Shown: positions 17,614 to 26,452, counted from the first letter of the stretch. The stretch is 64,000 nt of DNA from Prosthecobacter sp. (GCA_030827515.1 JAUREI010000001.1:1-64000), one strand, 5' to 3'. A program made the numbers and translations. The notes: generated from the letters alone by a model not told the origin.

Positions 17614-18363
17614 GTGCGCATGCCCGTGCGCCCCGCCCCGCTGCGCGACCCCGCGACGCTTGCCCATGTGCTGCCGTTCGCGGTGTTCCTGCTGTTGCTC
17701 GGGCTGCCCGACCTGCTGCGTATCGACAATCCCGAACTGCCATGGTTTCGACGAGCTCCGGAACAATGGGTCTATCCGCTGCAGACCCTTGCATGCGGGA
17801 TCCTGCTGCTGAACGGTCGACGCCATTACGACCTGACCCCCTGGCGCGGCCTTGGAACGGCCATGGCACTCGGTGGGGTTGGATTTTGCCTCTGGATACT
17901 GCCTGCAGAACTCCATGCCAGGCTGAACCCGGCCGAAGCGCCGGTCTGGTGGGCCTGGTTGGGGGTGAAATCACGCACCCTGGGTTTCGATCCTGGAGAC
18001 GCCCCCGCCGCCTGGCAATCGGCGGCGATCGCTTTTCGCCTGTTGCGCCTGATTGTCATTGTGCCCCTCGTCGAAGAGATCTTCTGGCGGGGCTTCCTGA
18101 TGCGCCACCTCAACGCAAACGGCCGCCGCTGGCACCAGGTCCCCTTTGGGCTGCACAGCTGGCCGGCCTTCGTCGTGGTCACCGGACTCGTCATCGTGAG
18201 TCACCAGCCGGCCGACTGGACCGCCGCCGCGGTCTGGGCCTGCCTCATGTACTGGTTGACGGTGAAACGGCGCAGCCTCGGAGCCTGCGTGGTCATGCAT
18301 GCAACGGCCAACGCCCTGCTCGGACTGCATGTCCTGCGAACCGGACAGTGGGGCTTCTGGTGA
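17614..18363 (+). CDS. CPBP family intramembrane protease (exosortase-associated CAAX type)
   Basis: A 249-residue multi-pass membrane protein. The CPBP motif 1 is EEIFWRGFLMR (about 156-166), with motif 2 FVVVTGLVIVSH (about 189-200) and a final HATANALLG (about 228-236); together they supply the glutamates and histidines of the active site. The N-terminal HVLPFAVFLLLLGL and the overall length resemble the CAAX protease-related group often found near exosortases. No exosortase or PEP-CTERM protein is visible in the window, so that link is only a family-level hint. Substrates are unknown. The start codon is GTG 17614 or ATG 17620, two codons apart. It stands alone between a terminator and argC. 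Confidence 0.82.
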   Translation: MRMPVRPAPLRDPATLAHVLPFAVFLLLLGLPDLLRIDNPELPWFRRAPEQWVYPLQTLACGILLLNGRRHYDLTPWRGLGTAMALGGVGFCLWILPAELHARLNPAEAPVWWAWLGVKSRTLGFDPGDAPAAWQSAAIAFRLLRLIVIVPLVEEIFWRGFLMRHLNANGRRWHQVPFGLHSWPAFVVVTGLVIVSHQPADWTAAAVWACLMYWLTVKRRSLGACVVMHATANALLGLHVLRTGQWGFW

Positions 18364-18429
18364 GGTGCGGATTGCCCGAATTGGGGGTTGCGGGAAACGG
18401 CCTCACCTCCATTGTTGCCAGCCTCCCGA

Positions 18430-19479
18430 ATGTCCTCACCCGTCAAAGTCGCCGTCCTCGGCGCAAGCGGATACTCCGGCATCGAGCTGCTGAGAATCCT
18501 GCTTCGCCACCCCAGCGCCGAACTGGTCGCTGTCACTTCGCGCACCCTCGCGGGTCGCACGCTGTCCGCGGAGTTCCCGCGTTTTCGCGGTGTGGGTGTC
18601 GCCGACCGCCTGACCTTTAGTGAACCGGACATCGCCGCCCTCAAGGCCAGTGATGCCAGCATCGCCTTTCTGGCATTGCCCCACGGCGTCTCCGTTGAAT
18701 TCGCAGGCCCCCTGCTTGAGGCTGGACTCCGAGTGATTGACCTGAGTGCCGACTTCCGTCTGCGCAGTGGCGAGGTTTACCGTGAATTCTATGGTCACGA
18801 GCACGCGGCACCGGCGCTGCTTCATGAGGCGGTTTATGCCCTCTCCGAATGGCGTCCCGATGCCATCGCCTCGGCTCGCCTGATCGCCTGCCCGGGCTGC
18901 TATCCCACCAGCATCCTGCTGCCCCTCCTGCCGCTGCTCCGGGCGGGACTGCTTGCCGACGAACCGCTTTCAGTCGCCAGCATGAGCGGCGCCAGCGGGG
19001 CCGGCCGCAATGCCAGCGTTCCCCTGCTCTTCTGCGAGGTGCAGAACAGCCTGCGCAGCTACAGCGTCCCCACGCACCGGCACCTGAGCGAAATCACCCA
19101 GGAACTCAGCCTGGCCGCCGGCCGGAACGTGCGGCTCGCCTTTGTCCCGCACCTGGTCCCCGTCTTTGCCGGCATCTGCACCACCACCTTTGCCACACCG
19201 GCCCCCGGAGTCACCGCGGACCACATAGGCAACGCCCTGCGCGCCGCATACGCGGGTCAGCCCTTTGTCCGGCTGCTTGGCCCCAATCAGTCTCCGGACA
19301 CCAAGCATGTCATGGGGACCAACTTCATCGACATTGGCTGGGCGCTCGACGAGCGCTCGGGCCGCCTCATTCTGATGAGCGCGGAGGACAACATCGGCAA
19401 GGGCGCCTCCGGCCAGGCGGTGCAAAACTTCAACCTGCTCTGCGGCTTTGAGCCGGCCGCGGGCCTGCTCTACGTATGA
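18430..19479 (+). CDS. argC: N-acetyl-gamma-glutamyl-phosphate reductase
   Basis: A 349-residue ArgC, third step of arginine synthesis: NADPH-dependent reduction of N-acetylglutamyl phosphate to the semialdehyde. The Rossmann motif VAVLGASGYSGIELLR opens the protein. The active-site cysteine is C157 in CPGCYPT. GASGAGRN and HRHLSEI fit the type 1 substrate-binding region. The start ATG 18430 (MSSPVKVAVLG) is 14 codons inside the track ORF and places the glycine motif at the usual distance. It overlaps argJ by 4 bp (ATGA), implying translational coupling. The missing kinase (ArgB) and ArgD are not in the window. Confidence 0.96.
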   Translation: MSSPVKVAVLGASGYSGIELLRILLRHPSAELVAVTSRTLAGRTLSAEFPRFRGVGVADRLTFSEPDIAALKASDASIAFLALPHGVSVEFAGPLLEAGLRVIDLSADFRLRSGEVYREFYGHEHAAPALLHEAVYALSEWRPDAIASARLIACPGCYPTSILLPLLPLLRAGLLADEPLSVASMSGASGAGRNASVPLLFCEVQNSLRSYSVPTHRHLSEITQELSLAAGRNVRLAFVPHLVPVFAGICTTTFATPAPGVTADHIGNALRAAYAGQPFVRLLGPNQSPDTKHVMGTNFIDIGWALDERSGRLILMSAEDNIGKGASGQAVQNFNLLCGFEPAAGLLYV

Positions 19480-20768
19480 CACCCATGATGGAATGCGACC
19501 CGTTTCGCGAAGTTCGGGTTCCCTTCAAAGCCGTCAAGGGCGGCATCACCGCCGCCCGCGGCTTTCGTGCCGCCGCCATCTCCTGCGGCATCAAGAATCC
19601 GGAGGCAACCCGGCTCGACCTCGCCCTGATCGCCTCGGATGCCCCGACCGTCACCGAGGCCGTCTACACCACCAACAAGGTGAGGGCCGCCTGCGTGCGC
19701 GTGTCACAGTCCCACATCCGAGAATCCGATACCCGCGCCATCATCGCCAACAGCGGCAATGCCAATGCCTGCACCGGCCCGCAGGGCATTCAGGATGCCA
19801 AGGCAATGTGCAAGGCGGCAGCTGAGGCGCTGGGAGTGCGCATGCGCCAGATCCAGGTTTGCTCCACCGGCATCATCGGCATGACCATGCCCATCGGCCG
19901 GATCACGCCGCGCGTTGCCGAGCTTGCCTCCAAGCTCAGCCCGACCGGCTCTGACGACGCCGCTGCGGCGATCATGACCAGCGACACCCGGCCGAAATCC
20001 TACTCGATCGAGGTGCCCTGCGGCTCCGGTTCATTCCGCATCGGCGGCATTGCCAAGGGTGCCGGCATGATCTGCCCGAACATGGCGACGATGCTCTGCT
20101 TCATCACCACCGACGCCAGGATCTCGGCCGACGAACTGAAGCGTGCCGTGCGCTGCGCGGTCGACCAGTCCTTCAACTGCATCACCATTGACGGCGACAC
20201 CAGCACCAACGACACCGTGGTCGTCATGAGCAACGGCCTTGCCGAGGCACCCGCCATTCGCAAGGGCAGCGACGAGGCAAAGATCTTCCGCTGCGCCCTG
20301 CACAAGGTCATGCTCGAGCTCGCCAAGATGATCGTCGCCGACGGAGAGCGCGTCACCAAGTTCGTCGAGATTCGCGTCCGCAATGCGCGCACCCACGCCG
20401 ACGCCCGCAAGGTTGCCGAGGCGGTGGCAAAATCCATGCTGGTGAAATGTTCCTGGCATGGCAGCGACCCGAACTGGGGACGCGTCATTCACGCCGTCGG
20501 CTACTCCGGCGCGCGCATTCGCGAGGAACTCATCGACATCTATTTTGGCGGCCTGCTTGCCTGCAAGGGCGGACTGACTTCGGGCACTCCCGTGGGCGAA
20601 CTGGAGAAGGTGGTTCGCGAACCACGGTTCTCGGTGACCATTGATCTCAACCTCGGCAACGCCAACCACATCGTTTACACCAGCGACCTGTCGGAGGCCT
20701 ATGTCGACTTCAACAGCAGCGAATACTCAGCCGCCGTCCATTCGCGCCGGCAAAAGGGCCTCGCCTGA
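19476..20768 (+). CDS. argJ: Bifunctional glutamate N-acetyltransferase / N-acetylornithine acetyltransferase
   Basis: A 430-residue ArgJ, which moves acetyl groups from N-acetylornithine to glutamate and makes the arginine route cyclic. The self-cleavage site and nucleophile lie in KGAGMICPNMATML; the Thr after NMA is residue 205, giving alpha and beta chains. TTNKVRAA, STGIIG and DGDTSTNDT match conserved family segments. The start overlaps the argC stop as ATGA. Whether the enzyme also accepts acetyl-CoA (bifunctional) cannot be read from the sequence. The 3' end faces an AraC regulator across 6 bp. Confidence 0.96.
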   Translation: MTPMMECDPFREVRVPFKAVKGGITAARGFRAAAISCGIKNPEATRLDLALIASDAPTVTEAVYTTNKVRAACVRVSQSHIRESDTRAIIANSGNANACTGPQGIQDAKAMCKAAAEALGVRMRQIQVCSTGIIGMTMPIGRITPRVAELASKLSPTGSDDAAAAIMTSDTRPKSYSIEVPCGSGSFRIGGIAKGAGMICPNMATMLCFITTDARISADELKRAVRCAVDQSFNCITIDGDTSTNDTVVVMSNGLAEAPAIRKGSDEAKIFRCALHKVMLELAKMIVADGERVTKFVEIRVRNARTHADARKVAEAVAKSMLVKCSWHGSDPNWGRVIHAVGYSGARIREELIDIYFGGLLACKGGLTSGTPVGELEKVVREPRFSVTIDLNLGNANHIVYTSDLSEAYVDFNSSEYSAAVHSRRQKGLA

Positions 20769-20774
20769 CACGCT

Positions 20775-21626
20775 TCAGCCGGCACTCTCGCGCCGGTAGG
20801 CAGCCGGCGATGTGCCGCGATACTGGCGCATCATGCGACTGAGGTAATGCCGGTTCACCAGGCCGCTCTGCTCGGCGATCTCATCAATGCTCGCATCTCC
20901 GTGGCGCAACAGGGCGCAGGCATGGTCAAGCCGGTAGTCGAGCAGGACCCGCATCGGCGGCAGCTTCAGTTCCTGCTGGAAGAGATGGTTCAGATTGCGG
21001 ACGCTGAGTCCGGCATACTTGGCAATCTGTCCGGCGGTGAGCTTGAGCGCAAGGTGTGCACTCATGAAGTCGAGGGCGCTGCGAAGGCGGGGATCGAGCC
21101 TCTGGCTCTCCCAGATCGAAACCGGCAGCCGTGAAACCGCCTCGACGACCAGAGCCGCCGCCGGCCAGGAAAAAAGGCCACCACCTTCGGCCTGGCGCAT
21201 CAGCGACCGCAGGTTGGTCCTGGCGGCCGGCGTGACGGCAAGCGGATAGAGTCCGGGGGCCGCACGGTCACCGGCGGCACCGAGGTTGAAGTGAACGTAC
21301 CACTTGCTGAAGGGGCGGTCATTGCGCCCGCTGAAGGAAGTGTGCGGAGGAATCAAATACAGGTGCCCGGGGGTCAGCGCGAACGCGGCGCCGTCGATTT
21401 CCACCTCGCCTCCCGGCTCAAGCGGCCAGTACAAGCGCCAGTAGGGATCGCTCAGACGGTGCAGTTCCCAATGCTGAAGTTCAATCTTGCGCGCTGTCAG
21501 CACGTCAACGGCACACCCCGCCAGGGCGACCGTTCGCTCGCCGACAACGCGGTGACGCGAGCCGGGCGGCACGAGACTGAGCAGGTCTGGCTGGACTTTC
21601 ATGGTTTGCCGAATCGGACACACCAT
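20775..21626 (-). CDS. AraC family transcriptional regulator
   Basis: A 283-residue regulator. The N-terminal part (about 30-130) is a cupin-like sensing domain (PGHLYLIPPHTSFSG and WYVHFNLG match the AraC-binding pocket layout). The C-terminal 100 residues hold two helix-turn-helix units, ending VNRHYLSRMMRQYRGTSPAAYRR, the usual AraC signature. It should bind a small molecule, probably a sugar, and control nearby or distant carbohydrate genes; no target is obvious in the immediate neighbourhood. Two in-frame ATGs (21626 and 21602) are possible starts and neither has a Shine-Dalgarno sequence. It lies 32 bp after the glutamate dehydrogenase start on the same strand, so read-through is possible. 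Confidence 0.88.
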   Translation of the reverse strand: MVCPIRQTMKVQPDLLSLVPPGSRHRVVGERTVALAGCAVDVLTARKIELQHWELHRLSDPYWRLYWPLEPGGEVEIDGAAFALTPGHLYLIPPHTSFSGRNDRPFSKWYVHFNLGAAGDRAAPGLYPLAVTPAARTNLRSLMRQAEGGGLFSWPAAALVVEAVSRLPVSIWESQRLDPRLRSALDFMSAHLALKLTAGQIAKYAGLSVRNLNHLFQQELKLPPMRVLLDYRLDHACALLRHGDASIDEIAEQSGLVNRHYLSRMMRQYRGTSPAAYRRESAG

Positions 21627-21658
21627 GCCGCAAAGCGGACGACTGACAAGCGCGGTCC

Positions 21659-23071
21659 TCAGGGGAAGATGCCGTGATGACGGTAACTCTCCGCCACAAG
21701 CTCCAGGGCACGCAGAAATGCCGCCGTGCGCAGATCGGGAAGCCCGCGGTCCTTCCAGAAGTGACGCAACCTCTGATAGGAACGGACCATGCTCTGCTCA
21801 AGCGCCGCGACCACCAACTCCTCCTCGGTGGGTCCATGGATGAGCCGGGCCAGCTGATCGGCCGCAAGGCGTGCGCCCGTCAGTTCCTCAACCGCCGCCA
21901 ACAACTCGCGCTTCACCAGTTCCTCGTGACGGGAAATCATGCGGTCGAAACTGACACCCGCCCGGTTCTTCAGCCACTCGAAATAGGAAACCGTGACTCC
22001 GCCGGCATTGAGGTAGAGGTCGGGCAGCATGAACACGCCACGCTGCTGCAGGATGTTCTCGCCCTCGAAATCCACCGGTCCATTCGCAGCCTCGGCAACG
22101 ATTTTGGCCCGCACCCTTGCCGCATTGGCGGCGGTGATCTGGTTTTCCAGGGCGGCGGGGACCAGGATGTCACACTCGCGTTCCAGCACCGACATGCCAT
22201 CCTCGACACTCTCGGCCCCGGGAAATTGCAGCAGGCTGCGGTTGGCCTGGCGATGCCGGAAAACCGCCTCAACATCCAGGCCATCCGGATGAAACACCGC
22301 CCCCTCGCGCTCAATGATTCCGGTGATGACGGCGCCGCCCTGGTGCTGCAGGAACCAGGCCGCATGGTAGCCGACGTTACCCAACCCCTGGACAATGACC
22401 CGCTTGCCAGCGACCCCGGGGACCAGCCCAAGGGGACGCATGTCCTCTTCAATCTCGAGGCAGGCACGGATGCCGTAGAAGACACCGAGTCCTGTTGCCT
22501 GCCGGCGGCCGGGTATGCCGTGCATGCTGAGAGGTTTGCCGGTGACGCTGGCATAGGCATCACCACTGTTGACCTTGAGGTTCTTGTAGGTGTCGGCAAT
22601 CCAGCCCATCTCGCGTTCACCGGTCCCATAATCGGGAGCCGGCACGTCGATGTCGGGACCAATGAAATTTTTTCGGATGAGTTCAGCCGTGTAACGACGG
22701 GTGACCCTCTCGCGAAAGCCTTCGGAGGCGGTTTCAGGGTCGATGCGAACGCCGCCCTTGGCACCCCCAAAGGGGACGCCGACCAAGGCGCACTTGTAGG
22801 TCATCAGGGATGCCAGGGCGATGGTTTCATCCATCGTCACATGCGGACTGAATCGAATGCCCCCCTTGGTCGGCTGGCGGTGGTGACTGTGCTCGGCCCG
22901 GAAGGCTTCGACGACCGTGATGTGCCCGTCGTCGGTCCGCACAGGAAAGCGCATGCGATAGGCCGAATTGCAGCATCCCACCTGATCAATCATTCCCTGC
23001 TCCAGCTTGGCGTAGGCGGCCGCACGGTGAAAATAGTGGGAGACGCTTTCATGGAAGGAGTCACGTGCCAT
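21659..23071 (-). CDS. Glu/Leu/Phe/Val dehydrogenase (glutamate dehydrogenase type)
   Basis: A 470-residue member of the ELFV dehydrogenase family, interconverting glutamate with 2-oxoglutarate and ammonia. The substrate-side motif TKGGIRFSPHVTMDE leads into PFGGAKGGV, which holds the catalytic lysine. The Rossmann glycine motif is VQGLGNVGYHAAW. The C-terminal half ends with YFEWLKN and EEELVVAALEQSM. Residues 1-60 carry an N-terminal extension including CCNSAYRMRFPVRTDDG, seen in a large subgroup of Glu dehydrogenases. Cofactor preference (NAD or NADP) was not determined. The start ATG is 2 bp inside the folP-strand track ORF and has no Shine-Dalgarno. Confidence 0.93.
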   Translation of the reverse strand: MARDSFHESVSHYFHRAAAYAKLEQGMIDQVGCCNSAYRMRFPVRTDDGHITVVEAFRAEHSHHRQPTKGGIRFSPHVTMDETIALASLMTYKCALVGVPFGGAKGGVRIDPETASEGFRERVTRRYTAELIRKNFIGPDIDVPAPDYGTGEREMGWIADTYKNLKVNSGDAYASVTGKPLSMHGIPGRRQATGLGVFYGIRACLEIEEDMRPLGLVPGVAGKRVIVQGLGNVGYHAAWFLQHQGGAVITGIIEREGAVFHPDGLDVEAVFRHRQANRSLLQFPGAESVEDGMSVLERECDILVPAALENQITAANAARVRAKIVAEAANGPVDFEGENILQQRGVFMLPDLYLNAGGVTVSYFEWLKNRAGVSFDRMISRHEELVKRELLAAVEELTGARLAADQLARLIHGPTEEELVVAALEQSMVRSYQRLRHFWKDRGLPDLRTAAFLRALELVAESYRHHGIFP

Positions 23072-23192
23072 GACTCTTCATGCCAGATTTCCGGCTCATG
23101 GGCAAGCCCGACCGACCATCATCGGCGAGCAAGAATGTCTGTCGGGGCGGAGACCGCGCTTTACATCCGCCCGCTCCCGTCCTGAATGCCCC

Positions 23193-24029
23193 ATGCAGTG
23201 GCTCATTCGCGGCACGATCCATGACCTGACCAGGAAGGGTCTGGTCATGGGCATCGTCAACGTGACGCCGGATTCCTTCTCGGACGGTGGCCGCTTTGCC
23301 GACACCGGACGGGCCGTCGAGCACGCCCTTCGCCTGGTGGCGGAAGGTGCGGACATCCTCGACATCGGTGGCGAATCAACCCGCCCCGGAGCGGAACCCG
23401 TTCCCGAAGCGGAGGAGATTCGGCGGGTCCTGCCGGTCATTCGAGCCGTTCGGGGACAGACACGCGCCCTGATTTCCATCGACACGATGAAGGCGTCGGT
23501 CGCGCGCGCGGCGCTCGATGCCGGAGCCGACATCCTCAACGATGTCACCGGCCTGCGCGGCGACCCTCTCATGTTGCGTCTGGCAGCTGCCAGCGACGCC
23601 GGTCTGGTCGTGATGCACATGACCGGCACGCCGCAAACCATGCAGGCGGATCCGGCTTATGCCGACGTCGTTGCCGAGGTCCACAGCTATTTTGACAGTC
23701 GCCTGGCCATCCTGGCCAAGGCCGGCATTGATCCGCGCCGCGTCGTTCTCGACCCGGGCTTTGGCTTCGGCAAGACCCTCGCCCACAACCTCGCGCTGCT
23801 CCGGGCCCTGCCCGAACTTGCCGCCACCGGCCGACCGCTCCTGGCCGGCGTCTCGCGCAAGTCCATGATCGGGCAACTTCTGGAAAGTCCGAGCCTGAGT
23901 GACCGTGACTGGCCGACCGTGACTCTCACCTCCTGCTGCCGCGAACTCGGGGCGCGCATCGTCCGGGTGCACGAGGTGAGCGCCAATGCCCAGGCCATGC
24001 GCATGACCGAAGCCGTGCTCGGAGATTGA
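23193..24029 (+). CDS. folP: Dihydropteroate synthase
   Basis: A 278-residue enzyme joining 6-hydroxymethyl-dihydropterin pyrophosphate to p-aminobenzoate in folate synthesis. All landmark motifs are present: VMGIVNVTPDSFSDGG (about 18-33), DIGGESTRPGAEP (about 56-68), SIDTMKA, DPGFGFGKT and GVSRKSMIG. The length is standard. The track ORF extends 41 codons upstream and overlaps the divergent dehydrogenase gene; ATG 23193 (MQWLIRGTIHDL) is chosen. The 3' end meets the YggS gene 1 bp away on the other strand, so the two convergent transcripts must share termination sequence inside coding DNA. Confidence 0.96.
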   Translation: MQWLIRGTIHDLTRKGLVMGIVNVTPDSFSDGGRFADTGRAVEHALRLVAEGADILDIGGESTRPGAEPVPEAEEIRRVLPVIRAVRGQTRALISIDTMKASVARAALDAGADILNDVTGLRGDPLMLRLAAASDAGLVVMHMTGTPQTMQADPAYADVVAEVHSYFDSRLAILAKAGIDPRRVVLDPGFGFGKTLAHNLALLRALPELAATGRPLLAGVSRKSMIGQLLESPSLSDRDWPTVTLTSCCRELGARIVRVHEVSANAQAMRMTEAVLGD

Positions 24030-24030
24030 G

Positions 24031-24714
24031 TCAGCCGCGCGCGCCGAAGATCGCAGTGCCCACGCGAACCAGCGTGGCCCCCTCCTCAATGGCGACTTCA
24101 AAGTCGTGGCTCATGCCCATCGACAACTGCGGCAGAGGCGCCCCGCCGCATCGCTCCAATTCATCGCGCAACTCGCGCAGACCGACAAAGTAGGGACGAC
24201 TCTTCGCGGGGTCAGCGGCAAAGGGCGGAATGCACATCAGTCCCTGGATGTACAGCCGATCCAGGTCGTAAAGTTCCTCCAACTGCGCCTTCAAGGTTTC
24301 GGCATTGAAACCATGCTTGGAGGATTCCTCGGCGACGTTGACTTCGAGCAACACCCGGGGATGCAACCCAAGTTCGGCGGCGATGCGGTTGATGTCGCGC
24401 GCAATGTCGAGGGAATGTACCGCCTCGATCATCTCCACGCGCGGCAGCACTTTGCGAACCTTGTTCGACTGCAGCGGACCGATCAGGTGCCAGCGCAGTC
24501 CGGACGGGAGCAGCTGCTGCTTGGCAAGAATTTCCTGGACGCGATTCTCCCCAAAGAGCGACTGCCCGGCTGCAAAGGCCTCGCGCAGGGCTTCGGGCGG
24601 CTGGGTCTTCGAAACCGCCACCAGATCAACGGCACCCGACGGGCGACCGGACCGCGCCACCGCTGCGTCAATAAGCGCGTGGATTTGGCAGAGACGTTCA
24701 GCGACAGCGGACAT
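24031..24714 (-). CDS. YggS/PLPBP family pyridoxal-phosphate homeostasis protein
   Basis: A 227-residue single-domain PLP protein of the alanine-racemase barrel fold. The Schiff-base lysine is K36 in LVAVSKTQ. Further family marks are FGENRVQE, WHLIGPLQSNK, SVDTL-equivalent HSLDIA, LEVNVAEESSKHGF and SMGMSHDFEVAIEEGAT. It buffers cellular PLP rather than catalysing a known reaction. The track ORF starts in the neighbouring bcp gene; ATG 24714 is the correct start. It is 40 bp downstream of the bcp stop, so both may be co-transcribed. Convergent with folP. Confidence 0.93.
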   Translation of the reverse strand: MSAVAERLCQIHALIDAAVARSGRPSGAVDLVAVSKTQPPEALREAFAAGQSLFGENRVQEILAKQQLLPSGLRWHLIGPLQSNKVRKVLPRVEMIEAVHSLDIARDINRIAAELGLHPRVLLEVNVAEESSKHGFNAETLKAQLEELYDLDRLYIQGLMCIPPFAADPAKSRPYFVGLRELRDELERCGGAPLPQLSMGMSHDFEVAIEEGATLVRVGTAIFGARG

Positions 24715-24754
24715 GCCCACGGGTCGCACGAACCGCCAGCGGGCGCAACGTCGA

Positions 24755-25252
24755 TCAGGCGTCCGCAAGAATCGCGAGCACCTGTTCGAGGTGGGCATCC
24801 GGCTTGACCCTTGGAAGGACATCACGAATGCGGCCGTCGGATCCGATGACGAAGGTGGTGCGCTCGATGCCGAAATAGTTGCGACCATACAGACTCTTCT
24901 CCACCCAGGTGCCGTAGGCCCGGGCTATCTCATGATCTTCATCGCTGAGCAGGGCGAAAGGGAGGCCATGCTTGCGCGCAAACTTTTCGTGCCGGGAGAT
25001 TGAATCGGCGCTGACCCCAAGGACATGCGCGAGTTTGTCGAGACGTCCCCAACCGTCGCGCAGCGCACAGGCCTGGCGGGTGCATCCCGGCGTGTCATCC
25101 TTCGGGTAAAAATACAGCACCACCGGGCGGCCCCGCAGGTCGGAAAGCCGGAGGCGCTCCCCTGCAGCAATACCGGCACCGACAGCCGGTGCCGTAAAAT
25201 CCGGGGCGAACTGGCCGGCGACCGGTCGATTGGAGGGATCTGAAGATGTCAT
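24755..25252 (-). CDS. bcp: Thioredoxin-dependent peroxiredoxin, BCP/PrxQ type
   Basis: A 165-residue PrxQ-type thiol peroxidase. The catalytic centre reads YPKDDTPGCTRQAC: peroxidatic C57 and, five residues on, resolving C62, giving an atypical 2-Cys intramolecular disulfide. GVSADSISRHEKFARKHGLPF and the RTTFVI segment complete the fold. It would reduce peroxides using thioredoxin. The track ORF begins at a TTG four codons upstream; ATG 25252 is preferred. It is divergent from the split sensor-kinase gene with a 93-bp gap. Confidence 0.94.
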   Translation of the reverse strand: MTSSDPSNRPVAGQFAPDFTAPAVGAGIAAGERLRLSDLRGRPVVLYFYPKDDTPGCTRQACALRDGWGRLDKLAHVLGVSADSISRHEKFARKHGLPFALLSDEDHEIARAYGTWVEKSLYGRNYFGIERTTFVIGSDGRIRDVLPRVKPDAHLEQVLAILADA

Positions 25253-25345
25253 GAACAAGGACAAAAATTACGTCGCTCGGCGGTGCCTGGTTGCGACGCT
25301 TAGTCGGCGCTTTACCTGCGCCCATGTCCCGATAGGTTCATCTGC

Positions 25346-26074
25346 ATGGCTGCAACCGACTCTCTCTTTGGCAAGCTCTGGCCCGAACATCCCGAAGCCC
25401 TCGCCAGTCTTGCCGTCATTCGCCATTTCGCAGCCGGTGAGACGGTGTTCAGGGAGGGAGACAGCGGGGATGGACTCTATGTGATCGAGTCCGGGCACAT
25501 TGAGATTGCCGGCCAGATGCTCGGCCAGGGGCATCGGGTGTTCAGCCGCCTGGGTCCCGGGGAAATCTTCGGTGAAATGGCGGTGATCGAACGTCACAAC
25601 CGCTCGGCCGGCGCCATGGCCACCGAGGCCACGGTGCTGCATTTTCTCGAGCGCGACGTCATGCTAGATCTCATCCGCCGTTCCCCGGAGTTGGCGACGC
25701 GCCTGCTTCAACTCATCAGTCATCGCCTGCGCGACTTCAACCGAGTCTTCCTGAACGAGATCGTGCAGGCGGAACGCCTGGCGGTGATCGGCCAGTTTGC
25801 GCGCTCCATCATCCACGATCTGAAGAACCCGCTGCAGGTCATCAGCCTGAATTCCGAGCTGCTTGCCACACCCGGTCTTCCCGCTGAACTCACGGCTCAG
25901 GCCCCCGGCCATATCCGCGCCCAAGTTGAGCGCATCAACGACCTTGTCACCCAGATCCTCGATTTCAGCCAGGGCACCGTCGGCCGACCCCAAACCCTCC
26001 ACTACCGCCAGTTCCTTCTCGACACGCTCGATCAACTTCGCCCCGCCCTGCAGTTGACCCCGCCCTGCAGTTGA
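25346..26074 (+). CDS. cNMP-binding/HisKA sensor kinase, N-terminal fragment (frame broken)
   Basis: A 242-residue N-terminal part of a soluble histidine kinase. Residues 20-130 form a cyclic-nucleotide-binding domain (GETVFREGDSGDGLYVIESG, PGEIFGEMAVIERHNRSA). The phospho-acceptor helix follows with IIHDLKNPL (His157). The frame then hits a TGA inside the second copy of a 17-bp tandem duplication at 26041-26074. Without one copy the frame reads ...LRPALQLKQIDCC and continues into the ATPase domain encoded next. So the fragment has DHp but no ATPase. The cNMP pocket arginine equivalent (NRSAGA) is present. Such kinases usually pair with a response regulator; none is adjacent. A TAGGTTC lies 6 nt upstream of the ATG. 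Confidence 0.75.
   Translation: MAATDSLFGKLWPEHPEALASLAVIRHFAAGETVFREGDSGDGLYVIESGHIEIAGQMLGQGHRVFSRLGPGEIFGEMAVIERHNRSAGAMATEATVLHFLERDVMLDLIRRSPELATRLLQLISHRLRDFNRVFLNEIVQAERLAVIGQFARSIIHDLKNPLQVISLNSELLATPGLPAELTAQAPGHIRAQVERINDLVTQILDFSQGTVGRPQTLHYRQFLLDTLDQLRPALQLTPPCS
26041..26074 (+). repeat. Perfect 17-bp tandem duplication disrupting the kinase frame
   Basis: CCCCGCCCTGCAGTTGA occurs twice back to back (26041-26057 and 26058-26074). The extra 17 bp shifts the frame by two and creates the stop at 26072-26074. Deleting either copy restores one open frame through both kinase fragments. Confidence 0.95.
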
Positions 26075-26451
26075 AACAGATTGACTGCTGCCTCGATGGA
26101 GACATCCCGGAAGTCACCCTGCAGGCTGACCCCAAGCGCCTGCGCCGGGTTCTTGCCAACCTTGCCTCCAATGCTTGTGACGCGATGGATTCGGCGGGAC
26201 GCCTCCTCGTGCGTGTGGAAAAGGTGGAGCAGGAATTGATCACCACCCTGCAGGACACCGGCCCAGGCCTTGCTGACGCCATTCTAGAGCGACTCTTCCA
26301 ACCCTTTGCCACTCATGGCAAAGCCCAGGGTACAGGCCTTGGCCTGTCGATTTGCCAGCAAATCATCGAAGAACATGGCGGCCAAATCCGCGCCCAAAAT
26401 GCCCCCGAAGGTGGCGCGATGTTTGTCTTCACCCTGCCACTGAAAACCTGA
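26071..26451 (+). CDS. Sensor kinase HATPase_c domain, C-terminal fragment
   Basis: A 126-residue ORF carrying the whole catalytic ATP-binding domain of the kinase started at 25346. The N box is NLASNACDAM, the G1 box DTGPGLADAI, the F box LFQPFATHG and the G2 box GTGLGLSICQQII; all ATP-binding boxes look intact, so decay has not gone far. It begins at a TTG inside the second 17-bp copy, overlapping the upstream stop (TTGA), which could allow coupled translation of a two-piece kinase. More simply, it is the tail of a recently frameshifted gene. No transmitter partner is adjacent. The downstream hairpin at 26468-26513 probably ends this transcript. Confidence 0.7.
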   Translation: MKQIDCCLDGDIPEVTLQADPKRLRRVLANLASNACDAMDSAGRLLVRVEKVEQELITTLQDTGPGLADAILERLFQPFATHGKAQGTGLGLSICQQIIEEHGGQIRAQNAPEGGAMFVFTLPLKT

Positions 26452-26452
26452 G

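Noticed and set aside
16504-17916. 470-residue minus-strand ORF
   Set aside because: Spans the second propeller gene, its terminator and the CPBP start; a shadow.
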